Shown piece by piece: positions 42,700 through 50,923 of a stretch of DNA of 64,000 nt. The notes beneath the pieces were generated by a model. That model had not been told where the DNA came from, did not search any database, and saw nothing but the letters and a program-made list of their open reading frames with translations. Position 1 is the stretch's first letter; the number at the start of each line of letters is the position of its first letter. Source of the stretch: JBDWFY01 sp965275915 (lineage in GTDB: Bacteria > Pseudomonadota > Alphaproteobacteria > Rhizobiales > Stappiaceae); assembly GCA_965275915.1 (NCBI GenBank), contig CBDHYI010000008.1:1240001-1304000 (forward strand), in the 5' to 3' direction. The position numbers and the translations under genes are program-made.

Positions 42700-42723
42700 A
42701 AAGTTTCCATCGGAGGAAACTTT
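42700..42723 (+). promoter_or_regulatory. Inverted repeat overlapping the LysR gene's ribosome-binding site
   Basis: AAAGTTTCC (42700-42708), loop ATCGGA, GGAAACTTT (42715-42723): a perfect 9-bp inverted repeat ending 4 bases before the ATG at 42727 and containing the GGAGG. It could be a LysR autoregulatory box (T-N11-A is present) or an RNA hairpin that hides the ribosome site. Confidence 0.5.
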
Positions 42724-42726
42724 GGT

Positions 42727-43668
42727 ATGGTGAAACGCGCGCTTATTTCGGCACTGGGCGATGTCGATATCCGCCTTCTCCGCATTTTCGTCACGGTCAC
42801 TGAGTGCGGCGGGTTCGCGGCGTCCGAGCTGGAACTGAACATCGGCCGCTCCACGATTTCCAAACATATTGCCGACCTTGAACTGCGGATCGGCCTTAAA
42901 CTGTGCAATCGCGGACCGTCAGGATTTTCGCTGACGACCGAAGGCGAGCAGGTGCTGGAGGCCACGCGACGGCTGCTCTTGAATATCGATAATTTTCGAA
43001 GCGAAATCGACGATGTCCATACCCATCTGTCCGGCACGCTGCGGATCGGGATTTTCGACCAGTCAAGCACAAATCCGCAGGCACATCTGCACGAGGCGAT
43101 CCGGCTCTTCTCCGATATGGCACCGGATGTTTTTCTTGAGGTCGTGCTCGATACCCCCAGCGCGCTTGAATCCCGCGTAACCGACGGAGCGCTTGAACTG
43201 GCGATCACACCGATTTTCCGGCAATCCCAGTCGCTGCAATATGTGCCCCTTTATGAAGAACGAATGTCGCTCTATTGCGGTGAAAACCACGCGCTTTACG
43301 GTTCGGCACCTGAGCGCCGAATAGAAGACGTGGACCTTGGTTCCCATAAATATGCCGGCTACAGCTTCAATTCGCCGAATATGAGTGCCAGCCGTAACCT
43401 GGGTCTGAAACGGTCTGCCCGTGTGAGAGAGGAGGAGGCGCTGGTCTTGCTCGTTCAGTCCGGCCGTTACATCGGCTACCTTGCGGACCATGTCGCCGGC
43501 ACCCTTTTGGCCAAGGGCAAAGTCTGGCCGATTTGCCCCGACGAAACCAGCTATTCAACGACTTTTGGCGCCATAACCCGCAAAAAACCGGAAGTTAACC
43601 GAAAAACCCAGAGATTTCTGGAATGCCTGACGGCGGCGCATATCGGTTCTGCTCCAAGGGGGCCGTGA
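42727..43668 (+). CDS. LysR-family transcriptional regulator
   Basis: 313 aa. Winged helix at the N-terminus (VDIRLLRIFVTVTECGGFAA, SELELNIGRSTISKHIADLE, LRIGLKLCNRG). Effector domain begins LSGTLRIGIFDQSSTNPQAH. Divergent from the BCCT transporter (168-bp gap), the usual arrangement for a LysR activator and its target. A perfect inverted repeat immediately upstream of the start codon suggests autoregulation. Confidence 0.9.
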   Translation: MVKRALISALGDVDIRLLRIFVTVTECGGFAASELELNIGRSTISKHIADLELRIGLKLCNRGPSGFSLTTEGEQVLEATRRLLLNIDNFRSEIDDVHTHLSGTLRIGIFDQSSTNPQAHLHEAIRLFSDMAPDVFLEVVLDTPSALESRVTDGALELAITPIFRQSQSLQYVPLYEERMSLYCGENHALYGSAPERRIEDVDLGSHKYAGYSFNSPNMSASRNLGLKRSARVREEEALVLLVQSGRYIGYLADHVAGTLLAKGKVWPICPDETSYSTTFGAITRKKPEVNRKTQRFLECLTAAHIGSAPRGP

Positions 43669-43687
43669 CCGCCGCTGTCATTCACCT

Positions 43688-44164
43688 TCACCGCTGTGTA
43701 AGAGCTCGCAGCATGAAAACGCTTTCAACATCTTCCTTGTAATCACCAAATGGCGGGCAATAAACAAATTCAAATTTCTCGTAGAGCTTTCGAGCGGCAG
43801 TTGATGCCTCGCGGCTTCCCGTCTCAAGATAGAGGTCGGACAATCCCTGACGTCGTGCTTCCCCGATGACATGGTCAAGAAGTTTTGCACCGACGCCGGT
43901 TCCGCGGGCTTGAGGCAGAACGTGCATGGATTTCAACTCGGCCGCGTTGGTATTCAGTGTCTTCAGAGCCGCGATGCCGACGCACTCGCCGCCCAGCCAC
44001 GCGGCAAAAAGTCTGATATCCTGTTTCAGATAATCGTCGGTCGTCAGATGATGGTTGCTTTCTGCAGGATAGTGCGCGTTTCCATGCGCACTCTGTGCTT
44101 CAATCAGCGACTGTATCTGAGGCTTTGCGGGATCAGCCGGTTGAATATCGAGGGTGTCGGGCAT
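43688..44164 (-). CDS. GNAT-family N-acetyltransferase
   Basis: Acetyl-CoA-dependent transferase of 158 aa with the GNAT core: LFAAWLGGECVGIAALKTL (beta 2-4), AELKSMHVLPQARGTGVGAKLL (the RGTGVG pyrophosphate loop) and LYLETGSREASTAARKLYEKFEFV. Substrate unknown. It converges with the LysR gene, 20 bp away. Confidence 0.88.
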   Translation of the reverse strand: MPDTLDIQPADPAKPQIQSLIEAQSAHGNAHYPAESNHHLTTDDYLKQDIRLFAAWLGGECVGIAALKTLNTNAAELKSMHVLPQARGTGVGAKLLDHVIGEARRQGLSDLYLETGSREASTAARKLYEKFEFVYCPPFGDYKEDVESVFMLRALTQR

Positions 44165-44282
44165 CGGATCTGATTATGAACCGGTTTCTCGGCCTGTCAA
44201 ATCCGCCCGTTAGATCCGCCGGTTAAATCCGTTTGCCCACGCGGACGAGATGAGCATCATCATAGGGTCCCAATGGAGAGTT

Positions 44283-44909
44283 TTACAGCCGGATATCAAC
44301 CGACGCTTCTTCGCCATCTGTCCCGGGGGTGAACCGCATGGCCACCGCTGCCCGTTCCTCGCGGTTCAATCTCCGCCACAGACTGTCCCGCTCATTTTGC
44401 GGATGACCGTCAATGTAGAACTGGCTCGTCAGTTCCCGAGTGTCGTGGACCACTTTCACATGAATATGCGGCGTACGGCCGGGATAGGCGACGGGTTTGA
44501 TGGTGCGAAAACGATAGCGGCCTTCATTGTCGGTAACGGCAAAACCGAAACCCTGGAAATTCGGATCCCGCGGGCGCCGGCCGCGCTCGCCGGTGTGCAG
44601 ATACCGGCCATTGACATCGACCTGCCAGATTTCAACCCGCGCGCCCGCCGCCGGAGACCCGTCGGGCGCAAAGACACGACCCGTAAGAACGACAATCTCG
44701 CCGCCCGCTTCACGCACCGCGCCGGCGACTTTCACAAGATCATTGTCCTGATCGGCAAACCGCATGGTTTGATGCGGATAAAACGGGCCTTCCGCCTGGC
44801 GCGGCGTTGCAGTCCGCGCTGCCAGCGGGGTCGGCAGAAAGACAGCCGTGCCAAGAACCGCCAACTGCCCAATCGCGCGGCGCCGGGAGGGATGTCGTTG
44901 TTTGCTCAT
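44283..44909 (-). CDS. Intradiol ring-cleavage dioxygenase-like protein, Tat-type signal
   Basis: 208 aa resembling protocatechuate 3,4-dioxygenase-type enzymes, which use Fe(III) bound by two Tyr and two His. Candidate ligands are Tyr in NGRYLHTGE, Tyr in PVAYPGRTP and the His pair in PHIHVKV. The N-terminus (SRRRAIGQLAVLGTAVFLPT) is a twin-arginine-type signal, so it may be exported; exported intradiol-like proteins are known in bacteria. ATG at 44909 gives this signal. The family motif RQAEGPFYP precedes the fold. Substrate unknown. Confidence 0.85.
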   Translation of the reverse strand: MSKQRHPSRRRAIGQLAVLGTAVFLPTPLAARTATPRQAEGPFYPHQTMRFADQDNDLVKVAGAVREAGGEIVVLTGRVFAPDGSPAAGARVEIWQVDVNGRYLHTGERGRRPRDPNFQGFGFAVTDNEGRYRFRTIKPVAYPGRTPHIHVKVVHDTRELTSQFYIDGHPQNERDSLWRRLNREERAAVAMRFTPGTDGEEASVDIRL

Positions 44910-45019
44910 TGTCTTTGCCCTGATGACGGTGGATAACGACAATATAGGGCGGCGGCTTTGAAATGCCGCCATTCGTCGCTGAATTTGAACACTCACTCAT
45001 TTGCCGGGGTGCAATTGCA

Positions 45020-45628
45020 ATGCGGAGTATCGGAGCACTGATTTTCCCCGGATTTGAGTTGCTGGATGTGTTCGGTCCGTTGGAGATGTTCGGACTGATG
45101 CAGGACCGGTACGATCTTCATCTGGTTGCTGAACAGAAAGGGCCGGTCAAAAGCAACCAGAGCGTCGCGGCCCATGCGAGCCGGGTGATATCAGAGCCCG
45201 CCCATTACGATATTGTTTTTGTTCCGGGGGGTGCGGGAACCAGATCCGAAGTGACCAACGCTGCGCTGCTGACTTGGATCGCCGAGACGTCGAGGAAGGC
45301 GGAATATACCGTCAGCGTGTGCACGGGAAGTGCCTTGCTGGCCAAGGCGGGCATATTGGACGGATATCGGGCAACCACCAACAAGGCAGCATTTGACTGG
45401 GTGGCGGAGCAGGGTCCCGGCGTGCAATGGCAGCGGAGCGCGCGCTGGGTGGAAGACGGACCCTTCTTTACCTCTTCCGGAGTGTCGGCGGGGATGGATA
45501 TGGCGCTTGGCGCTATCGCCAGGATGCACGGCAGGGATGTTGCGGTGCAGGTGGCCCGGGTCTGCGAATATCATTGGCAGGAAGACAGTACTCGGGATCC
45601 CTTCGCAGAGATGCATGGCCTGATATAA
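45020..45628 (+). CDS. DJ-1/PfpI-family protein
   Basis: 202-aa class I glutamine amidotransferase-like protein. N-terminus SIGALIFPGFELLDVFGPLE and the nucleophile elbow YTVSVCTGSALLAKAGIL with the conserved Cys, typical of the isonitrile-hydratase/GlxA-like branch; GLNR-type DNA-binding C-terminus is absent. An in-frame ATG at 44963 is an alternative start with no homology. Reaction cannot be fixed; glyoxalase III, isonitrile hydratase and chaperone-like members exist. Confidence 0.85.
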   Translation: MRSIGALIFPGFELLDVFGPLEMFGLMQDRYDLHLVAEQKGPVKSNQSVAAHASRVISEPAHYDIVFVPGGAGTRSEVTNAALLTWIAETSRKAEYTVSVCTGSALLAKAGILDGYRATTNKAAFDWVAEQGPGVQWQRSARWVEDGPFFTSSGVSAGMDMALGAIARMHGRDVAVQVARVCEYHWQEDSTRDPFAEMHGLI

Positions 45629-45688
45629 AAAATGCTCGGTCGACCCGATGCGTGACTCGGGAAAAGCTCCGAATAATCTGTGTCATTT

Positions 45689-46378
45689 TCAATCGGATGC
45701 GCGTGGTGCGGCAGTCCCTCGGTTCTTCCTGTCCCTTTCTTCGCGCGTGTTGACGGCGAAACCTGAATAGTGTTGCCCCAGATGTCGAAGGAATGGCGGG
45801 AATGGCTCAGTTTGGATGTTCTTGAGTTCGAAACCGGCACCCCGAATGAATGCCAGCGGATTTCTGTTCAGGTGACAGCCTTTTGCAAGCACACCCCAGG
45901 CCCTGTTTGCACGCCGTCTCCAGCCGGAGTCCCAGGCCGTATCGGCGCGCCCGTGTTCGGCGAAAAACAAACGGCCACCTTCCTTGAGAATACGCTTTGC
46001 TTCCGCAAGCGCAGCCGCCGGTTCGGGAATTGTGCACAGGGCGTAGGTTATGACAATGCTGTCCGCATAATTGTCGTGAAGCGGAATGCATTCACCGGTG
46101 ACCGTCAGCGTTTGTATGGTGTGCGGCGTGCCGGCAGACCGGCGCAGCCCATGCGCCAGGGCGCCAATATCAGGGTCGACAGCAACGAGCGCGTCAACCT
46201 TAGCCGGATCATAGTGAGAGAGGTTAAGCCCCGAGCCAAAGCCAATTTCAACAACAGTGCCTTTCGCGCATGGAATGACATGCTGTCGCGCAGCAGAGAA
46301 GGGACGCAGCGCGCATCCATAGTGAACAAGACGCGATCCAAGATAGCGATCGTAGAGGCGAAAGCAGAAGGCACACAT
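45689..46378 (-). CDS. Class I SAM-dependent methyltransferase
   Basis: 229 aa with the methyltransferase motif VVEIGFGSGLNLSHYDP (motif I), VDPDIGAL (acidic end of beta 2), and YADSIVITYALCTIPEPAAALAE (motif IV region). It resembles PhcB/PhpT-type and phosphatidylethanolamine-like methyltransferases but lacks decisive markers. Start codon overlaps the stop of the hydrolase gene as TAATG, so the two are cotranslated. Substrate unknown. Confidence 0.87.
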   Translation of the reverse strand: MCAFCFRLYDRYLGSRLVHYGCALRPFSAARQHVIPCAKGTVVEIGFGSGLNLSHYDPAKVDALVAVDPDIGALAHGLRRSAGTPHTIQTLTVTGECIPLHDNYADSIVITYALCTIPEPAAALAEAKRILKEGGRLFFAEHGRADTAWDSGWRRRANRAWGVLAKGCHLNRNPLAFIRGAGFELKNIQTEPFPPFLRHLGQHYSGFAVNTREERDRKNRGTAAPRASD

Positions 46379-47187
46379 TACCGGAGATCTCTCGGCTTGC
46401 TGTCCTCGCAGATGTCCTGAACGAATTCACTTACACCTGCCATCACGAGGTCTGTTGCGAGAAAAGCCGTCACATGGTTGCAATCCTGCAGCACGATTGT
46501 CCGCACGTTGTCCATTTCGCCGAAACGACGGATCGGGTCGATGCGGGGGTCCAACTCTCCGCCAATTGCAAGTGTCGGAATTCCAAGCCTGGCAAAGTCA
46601 ACGGAAATGTCCGGCCGGTTTTTTGCAATACAGGCCCGGATTGCCAGGAGGTTGGCTGAAAGGATGCGCTTTTTCGCTGTGTCAGGCAAAAACGGCGCAA
46701 GGCCTTCAAGATGCGCAAGCCACTTTGCCGGATCTTCGGAAAAAATGCTTCTGAACGGTTCCAGGTCTTCTGCGAACGGATGTGCACCGTTCAGTATGAC
46801 GGCCTGGATGCGGTTCGGGAAGTGGAGCGCCATGGCGAGTGCCGACATGGCGCCCATCGAGTACCCCATCAGCGTTGCTCGCCCGATCCCTGCCGCATCC
46901 ATTACAGCAGCAATATCCCGGGCGATGAGAAATCCGGAGTATGCCCTGGGTTCTACCGGCTTGCCGCTTCGTCCATGGCCGCGGCAATCGATCACAATGG
47001 TGCGCGATCCGAGCGAAAGGAGCCGATCGACATAACCGGCGTCGTGCCATGATTCACCCGTTTCGGTCAGTCCGTGAAGTAGAATTACGGGATCGCCCGA
47101 ACCTAAGTCCTCGTAGGCGATCGACGTCCCGTCCACCGCGTTCACGCACGTGACGTCTTGGGACAATTTAGCATCTACGTTGACCAA
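46378..47187 (-). CDS. Alpha/beta hydrolase
   Basis: 269 aa. HGLTETGESW (oxyanion region), IVIDCRGHGRSGKP, the nucleophile GYSMG (Ser110), Asp in GGELDPRIDP and His in CNHVTAFL form the expected triad. First gene of a two-gene operon with the methyltransferase. Divergent from a regulator gene that itself contains a hydrolase domain (114-bp gap). Substrate unknown. Confidence 0.88.
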   Translation of the reverse strand: MVNVDAKLSQDVTCVNAVDGTSIAYEDLGSGDPVILLHGLTETGESWHDAGYVDRLLSLGSRTIVIDCRGHGRSGKPVEPRAYSGFLIARDIAAVMDAAGIGRATLMGYSMGAMSALAMALHFPNRIQAVILNGAHPFAEDLEPFRSIFSEDPAKWLAHLEGLAPFLPDTAKKRILSANLLAIRACIAKNRPDISVDFARLGIPTLAIGGELDPRIDPIRRFGEMDNVRTIVLQDCNHVTAFLATDLVMAGVSEFVQDICEDSKPRDLR

Positions 47188-47301
47188 ACTCTGTTCCTTC
47201 CGCTACCCGTGACGATGCAAATTTGCTGATATTGAGTCTGGAATAGCGGAGCGCCGTCCCCTCAGCGTCCCTCGGCAGGGCCCGGATAAAAAAGATTGGT
47301 A

Positions 47302-48876
47302 ATGTCTCGTATCGATTTCTTCTTTTTGGGTTTTCCGCGACTGCAGATTGATGATCAGCCGGTTGCGGTCACGTTGCGCAGCGCGTGGGCACTCTTTGCT
47401 TTGCTTGCGGAAAACAGTGCGGTTTTGTCCAGAGAAGCTGCGGCAACCCTGCTTTGGCCCGAGGCAGACAGTGTGACGTCAGCAGCGCGTCTAAGGCGGT
47501 TGCTGCACAGGATCCGCACAATAACCGGAGTGGATCTGATAGACGCGGATCGGGTTGCGCTGCGGTGGAACGAAGAACACGCCATTGAGATCGATTCCAG
47601 GCTTTTTATCGAAGCATGCAAGAATGAAGACCTTGGCAAAGCCGTGGAGTTATATCGGGGAGACTTTCTTGGCGGAATGTCGCTGTCGCCCAGTGCGGAA
47701 CTGGATGAATGGGTGTTCTTTCGCCGGGAAGCACTCAGAAGCCGTTACATTCGGGCCCTGGAGTTACTGATTGAAAAGTTTACGGGTTCGTTCGATCCTC
47801 ATTCTGCGTTGATCTATGGACGGCGGCTGGTGGAAGTTGAGCCGCTCCGCGAAAGTGCGCACCGCCAGGTGATTGCCGCGCACCTGGCGATCGGCGATCG
47901 CGCCGCAGCGCAGCGCCAGTTCGACGCCTGCGCCGGCCTTCTTCAAAAAGAGTTGGGTGTTGTTCCTGAGCGGACAACCGTCGAACTGCTGAACAGCGGT
48001 CAGCGTGAAGAGCAGTCTGAGGCGTCGGAAATTGCGTTCACGGAAGTCGACGGTCTTCACCTTGCCTATCGGACGATCGGGAAAGGCGACCTGGACATTG
48101 TGCTCGTACCGGGCTTCGTTACGCATGTGGAACGGGTGTGGGATGACCCGCGTTGCCGCGGATGTCTCCAGGCCATATCGTGCATCGGGAGGGTGGTTCT
48201 GTTCGATCGTCGGGGTGTCGGTCTGTCGGACCGGGTCGGAGACCCGCCGACCGAACGCGCCACCGCCCGTGATATCCGTGCGGTCATTACAGTGGTAAAA
48301 AGCCGGAAAGTGATATTGTTCGGAGCATCCGAGGGCGGTCCGAGCTGTGTCCGTATGGCCCGCGATTTTCCGGGCAGGATATCCGGTATGCTGCTCTGGG
48401 GGGCTCTCGCCAAAGGGTGCGCCGAACCGGATTATCCCTATGCACTGAGCAGGGATCAATACGCACTCTGGGTCCGCCGACTGCTGGCGAATTGGGGAGG
48501 CCCGGCCGAACTGGCAACCTTTGCGCCGACTCTCGTTGGCGACAAGCAGGCTGAAAACTGGTGGGCGGGCCTTTTACGCGGCGCAGCGAGTCCGGGGACC
48601 GTCAAAGCTGTCATTGAGTCGCTGCGGGACAGCGATGTGCGCGCGCTGCTTCCGGACGTTTCAGTTCCGACCATAGTGCTCCACCGTCTGGGCGACCGGG
48701 CAGTCCGCGTCGAGGCCGGCCGTTACCTGGCAAGCAACATACCAGGCGCGGACTTTGTTGAACTTGAAGGAGACGATCATTGGTTCTGGGTCGGAGATCA
48801 AAAGCCGTTGCTCTCCGCTGTCAAAAGACTGGCGAACCTTGTTAACGGGGCAGCACACCATCGCATTCAGCCATAA
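47302..48876 (+). CDS. BTAD-domain regulator fused to an alpha/beta hydrolase
   Basis: 524-aa two-domain protein. The N-terminal 240 residues resemble SARP/AfsR-type regulators: a winged-helix-like DNA-binding region (ALFALLAENSAVLSREAAAT, LLWPEADSVTSAARLRRLLH), then a BTAD (SARLFIEACKNEDLGKAVEL, YRGDFLGGMSLSPSAELDEW). The C-terminal 270 residues are an alpha/beta hydrolase: FDRRGVGLSDR, nucleophile elbow FGASEGGPSC and a His in DDHWFW. ATG at 47302. Such fusions are usually annotated as transcriptional regulators that may sense an ester ligand. Divergent from a hydrolase-methyltransferase operon, a likely target. Confidence 0.8.
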   Translation: MSRIDFFFLGFPRLQIDDQPVAVTLRSAWALFALLAENSAVLSREAAATLLWPEADSVTSAARLRRLLHRIRTITGVDLIDADRVALRWNEEHAIEIDSRLFIEACKNEDLGKAVELYRGDFLGGMSLSPSAELDEWVFFRREALRSRYIRALELLIEKFTGSFDPHSALIYGRRLVEVEPLRESAHRQVIAAHLAIGDRAAAQRQFDACAGLLQKELGVVPERTTVELLNSGQREEQSEASEIAFTEVDGLHLAYRTIGKGDLDIVLVPGFVTHVERVWDDPRCRGCLQAISCIGRVVLFDRRGVGLSDRVGDPPTERATARDIRAVITVVKSRKVILFGASEGGPSCVRMARDFPGRISGMLLWGALAKGCAEPDYPYALSRDQYALWVRRLLANWGGPAELATFAPTLVGDKQAENWWAGLLRGAASPGTVKAVIESLRDSDVRALLPDVSVPTIVLHRLGDRAVRVEAGRYLASNIPGADFVELEGDDHWFWVGDQKPLLSAVKRLANLVNGAAHHRIQP

Positions 48877-49247
48877 ACCGCTATTTCCACCAGGTTCTCA
48901 TCCGGGTCGCGCAGGTAGATTGATGTGATCGGGCCGGTTGCGCCGGTGCGGGCGACGGGGCCGTCTTCGATTGCGACGCCGCAGGCGGTGATATGCCGGA
49001 TGACTGTTTCAAGCGGGACTTTGGAGACAAGGCAGAAATCCGCGCTCCCTGGCGTGGGATTTTCGGCTTTGGGTTCGAATTCCCGGCCGCGCTGGTGAAG
49101 ATTGATCTTCTGACTTCCGAAACGCAGCGCCTTGCGTCCGCCTGCAAAGTCAATCACGTCCATGCCCAATACCTCCGAATAAAAGCGGCAGGTCGTCTCT
49201 ATCGAGGTCACTGTGAGGACGAGGTGATCGAAGCGGTCGATTTTCAT
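48867..49247 (-). CDS. VOC-family protein (glyoxalase-like)
   Basis: 126 aa: MKIDRFDHLVLTVTSIETTC, RFYSEVLGMDVIDFAGGRKA, ADFCLVSKVPLETV and YLRDPDENLVEIAVYG, which fits the VOC superfamily; His (DHL) and Glu (LVEI) are expected metal ligands. ATG at 49247; an upstream in-frame extension has no homology. It overlaps the convergent BTAD-hydrolase gene by 10 bp. Confidence 0.86.
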   Translation of the reverse strand: MKIDRFDHLVLTVTSIETTCRFYSEVLGMDVIDFAGGRKALRFGSQKINLHQRGREFEPKAENPTPGSADFCLVSKVPLETVIRHITACGVAIEDGPVARTGATGPITSIYLRDPDENLVEIAVYG

Positions 49248-49592
49248 GGGCGAAACTCCGATTTTGAAGAGGGAAAGCCGTACCGGTTCGATGGGCACTG
49301 CACCGGGGCGGATTGGCTGTTTGCCGCCCATAAACCGGTGGTGTCCGATCAGCAATTGCAATTATGTCGGGAGAAAGGCGCTTAAGCCTAATTCTCTTTT
49401 GTTATCAGTGGCCTTGTCAGGCGCACGCTGCAAATATACATATAGGCCAGCATCAGGAGTTGGGACAACGCCCAGCGCCAACCTGCCGATCCGGGCAAGG
49501 TGGTACCCCGATGGGGGATGCGGCCAATTCGGCAACCAAGCGGATTGAGCCACAGGCGTTGTTTCCTTAAGGAAAGAGAAGGTCAACGCAAC
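49248..49592. other. metA leader region (345 bp) with a riboswitch-like structure
   Basis: Gap between the VOC gene and the homoserine acyltransferase gene. Its right portion holds a folded RNA element described separately (49445-49525). Downstream of it GGCCAATTCGGCAACCAAGC and GGAAAGAGAAGG lead to the start codon. Confidence 0.6.
49445..49525 (+). promoter_or_regulatory. SAM-clan-like riboswitch candidate upstream of metA
   Basis: The element folds as a closing P1 helix and three internal hairpins. P1: GGCC (49445-49448) and GCATC (49450-49454) pair with GATGC and GGCC (49517-49525), with A49449 bulged. P2: TGGG/CCCA (49461-49464, 49471-49474). P3: CCTGCC/GGCAAGG (49482-49487, 49494-49500). 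P4: CCCC/GGGG (49506-49509, 49513-49516). The P3 neighbourhood, CCAACC-hairpin-AAGGTGGTACCCC, resembles the core of SAM-I/SAM-IV riboswitches. It lies 68 bases before the start of the methionine gene. Which subtype it is cannot be settled by eye. Confidence 0.65.
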
Positions 49593-50534
49593 GTGCCAAT
49601 CAAAATTCCAGATGATCTTCCCGCGCGCCGACCCCTTGAAGCCGAAGGCGTTATTGTCATGCGCGAGCGGGATGCTGTGCGCCAGGACATCAGGCCGATG
49701 CGGATCGGCCTTCTGAACCTGATGCCCAACAAGATCCATACGGAGACCCAGATTGCCCGCCTGCTTGGCGCAACGCCGCTGCAGGTGGAACTGACGCTTG
49801 TGCGCATGACGGACCATACCCCGAGAAACACGCCCGCCGATCACATGACGGCGTTCTACCGCCCATGGGCGGACATTCGGGAAGAGCGGTTCGATGGTTT
49901 CATCATAACCGGAGCACCGGTGGAGCTCAGGCCTTTCGATGAGGTGCATTACTGGCCAGAATTGTCCGATATCTTTAACTGGACGCAGACTCACGTTCAT
50001 CACTGTTTCACGATCTGCTGGGCGGCCCAGGCGGCGCTGCATCATTTCTACCGGATGGAAAAGCACCGGTTGGAGAAAAAGATGTTCGGTGTTTTCCGCC
50101 AGAAAAATCTCGCGCCGTCATCGCCTTACCTGCGCGGGTTTTCCGATGATTTCTGCGTTCCGGTCTCGCGCTGGACCGAGGTTCGCCATGAGGACATTCC
50201 GCCCGGCAGCGGTCTGACGGTTCTGGCGGAAAGCGAAGAGAGCGGCCTGTGTCTTCTGGCCGATACGTCCCGCCGGATGCTTTTGATGTTCAATCATCTT
50301 GAATATGATACCGAAACGCTGCGCGATGAATATGTGCGCGATGGTGCCCAGACTGTCCCGGTCAATTATTTCTCCGATGACAATCCCAACAGTCCGCCGG
50401 AAAACCGCTGGCGCAGCCACGCGCATTTGCTGTTTGGAAACTGGATCAACGATGTCTACCAGACCACGCCGTTCGACCTGAATGCAATCGGACAGGATAC
50501 TGTACCGGAGGGATATCGGGACGCCGCCCAATAG
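49593..50534 (+). CDS. metA: Homoserine O-acyltransferase (MetA family; predicted O-acetyltransferase)
   Basis: First committed enzyme of methionine biosynthesis, 313 aa. The GTG start at 49593 reproduces the conserved MPIKIPDDLPA beginning. Catalytic residues fall at family positions: nucleophile Cys142 (FTICWAAQ), His235 and Glu237 (MFNHLEYD). Residue 111 is Glu (ITGAPVE); in this family Glu111 goes with acetyl-CoA specificity and Gly111 with succinyl-CoA, so homoserine O-acetyltransferase (MetAA) is more likely. The leader contains a SAM-clan-like riboswitch, consistent with methionine feedback. Confidence 0.93.
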   Translation: MPIKIPDDLPARRPLEAEGVIVMRERDAVRQDIRPMRIGLLNLMPNKIHTETQIARLLGATPLQVELTLVRMTDHTPRNTPADHMTAFYRPWADIREERFDGFIITGAPVELRPFDEVHYWPELSDIFNWTQTHVHHCFTICWAAQAALHHFYRMEKHRLEKKMFGVFRQKNLAPSSPYLRGFSDDFCVPVSRWTEVRHEDIPPGSGLTVLAESEESGLCLLADTSRRMLLMFNHLEYDTETLRDEYVRDGAQTVPVNYFSDDNPNSPPENRWRSHAHLLFGNWINDVYQTTPFDLNAIGQDTVPEGYRDAAQ

Positions 50535-50645
50535 GGTCCCGTCTCCCAGCCGGCGGAGCGTCCGATCAAATTGAGACAATTGACGGACATCAAGGACGGT
50601 AAATGCCCATACCGATACCTTTGCTTCTCAGAAAGGGGATCAGGC

Positions 50646-50891
50646 ATGGGTATTTTTCGAAAAGCATCGGACCGGCTGGAGTTGTTCAGCCGGATGATTG
50701 AACGAACCGATACCAAGATCGATTGCGGTTCGGACGGACTTAGCGAGGCGGCGCTGAAATCGGGTATCGCGACGTGTCTCAACTGCCGGCACGATGCTGC
50801 GTGCACGCGATGGCTTGCCCGGAACCGTCATAAATCAGCCACTCCGGCCTTCTGCCCGAACGCACCGCGTTTGAACAGGACGCTCCACTGA
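50646..50891 (+). CDS. DUF6455-like small protein
   Basis: 81 aa with an N-terminal helix (GIFRKASDRLELFSRMIERT) and conserved Cys residues in CGSDGL, CLNCRHDAACTRWL and FCPNAPR, the DUF6455 pattern. The four clustered Cys may bind a metal or form a disulfide. ATG preceded by AAGGGG. It is 111 bp after metA and not clearly part of its operon. Function unknown. Confidence 0.72.
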   Translation: MGIFRKASDRLELFSRMIERTDTKIDCGSDGLSEAALKSGIATCLNCRHDAACTRWLARNRHKSATPAFCPNAPRLNRTLH

Positions 50892-50923
50892 AGAGTGGCG
50901 CCTGATCGGTGCCATGGTATTGA

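Noticed and set aside
49445..49525. SAM-II riboswitch
   Set aside because: SAM-II is common upstream of alphaproteobacterial metA, but the fold and conserved stretches here resemble the SAM-I/IV core rather than the compact SAM-II pseudoknot.
49362..50066. 234-codon minus-strand frame over the metA leader and 5' part
   Set aside because: The plus strand has an intact MetA with catalytic residues and the leader has RNA structure.
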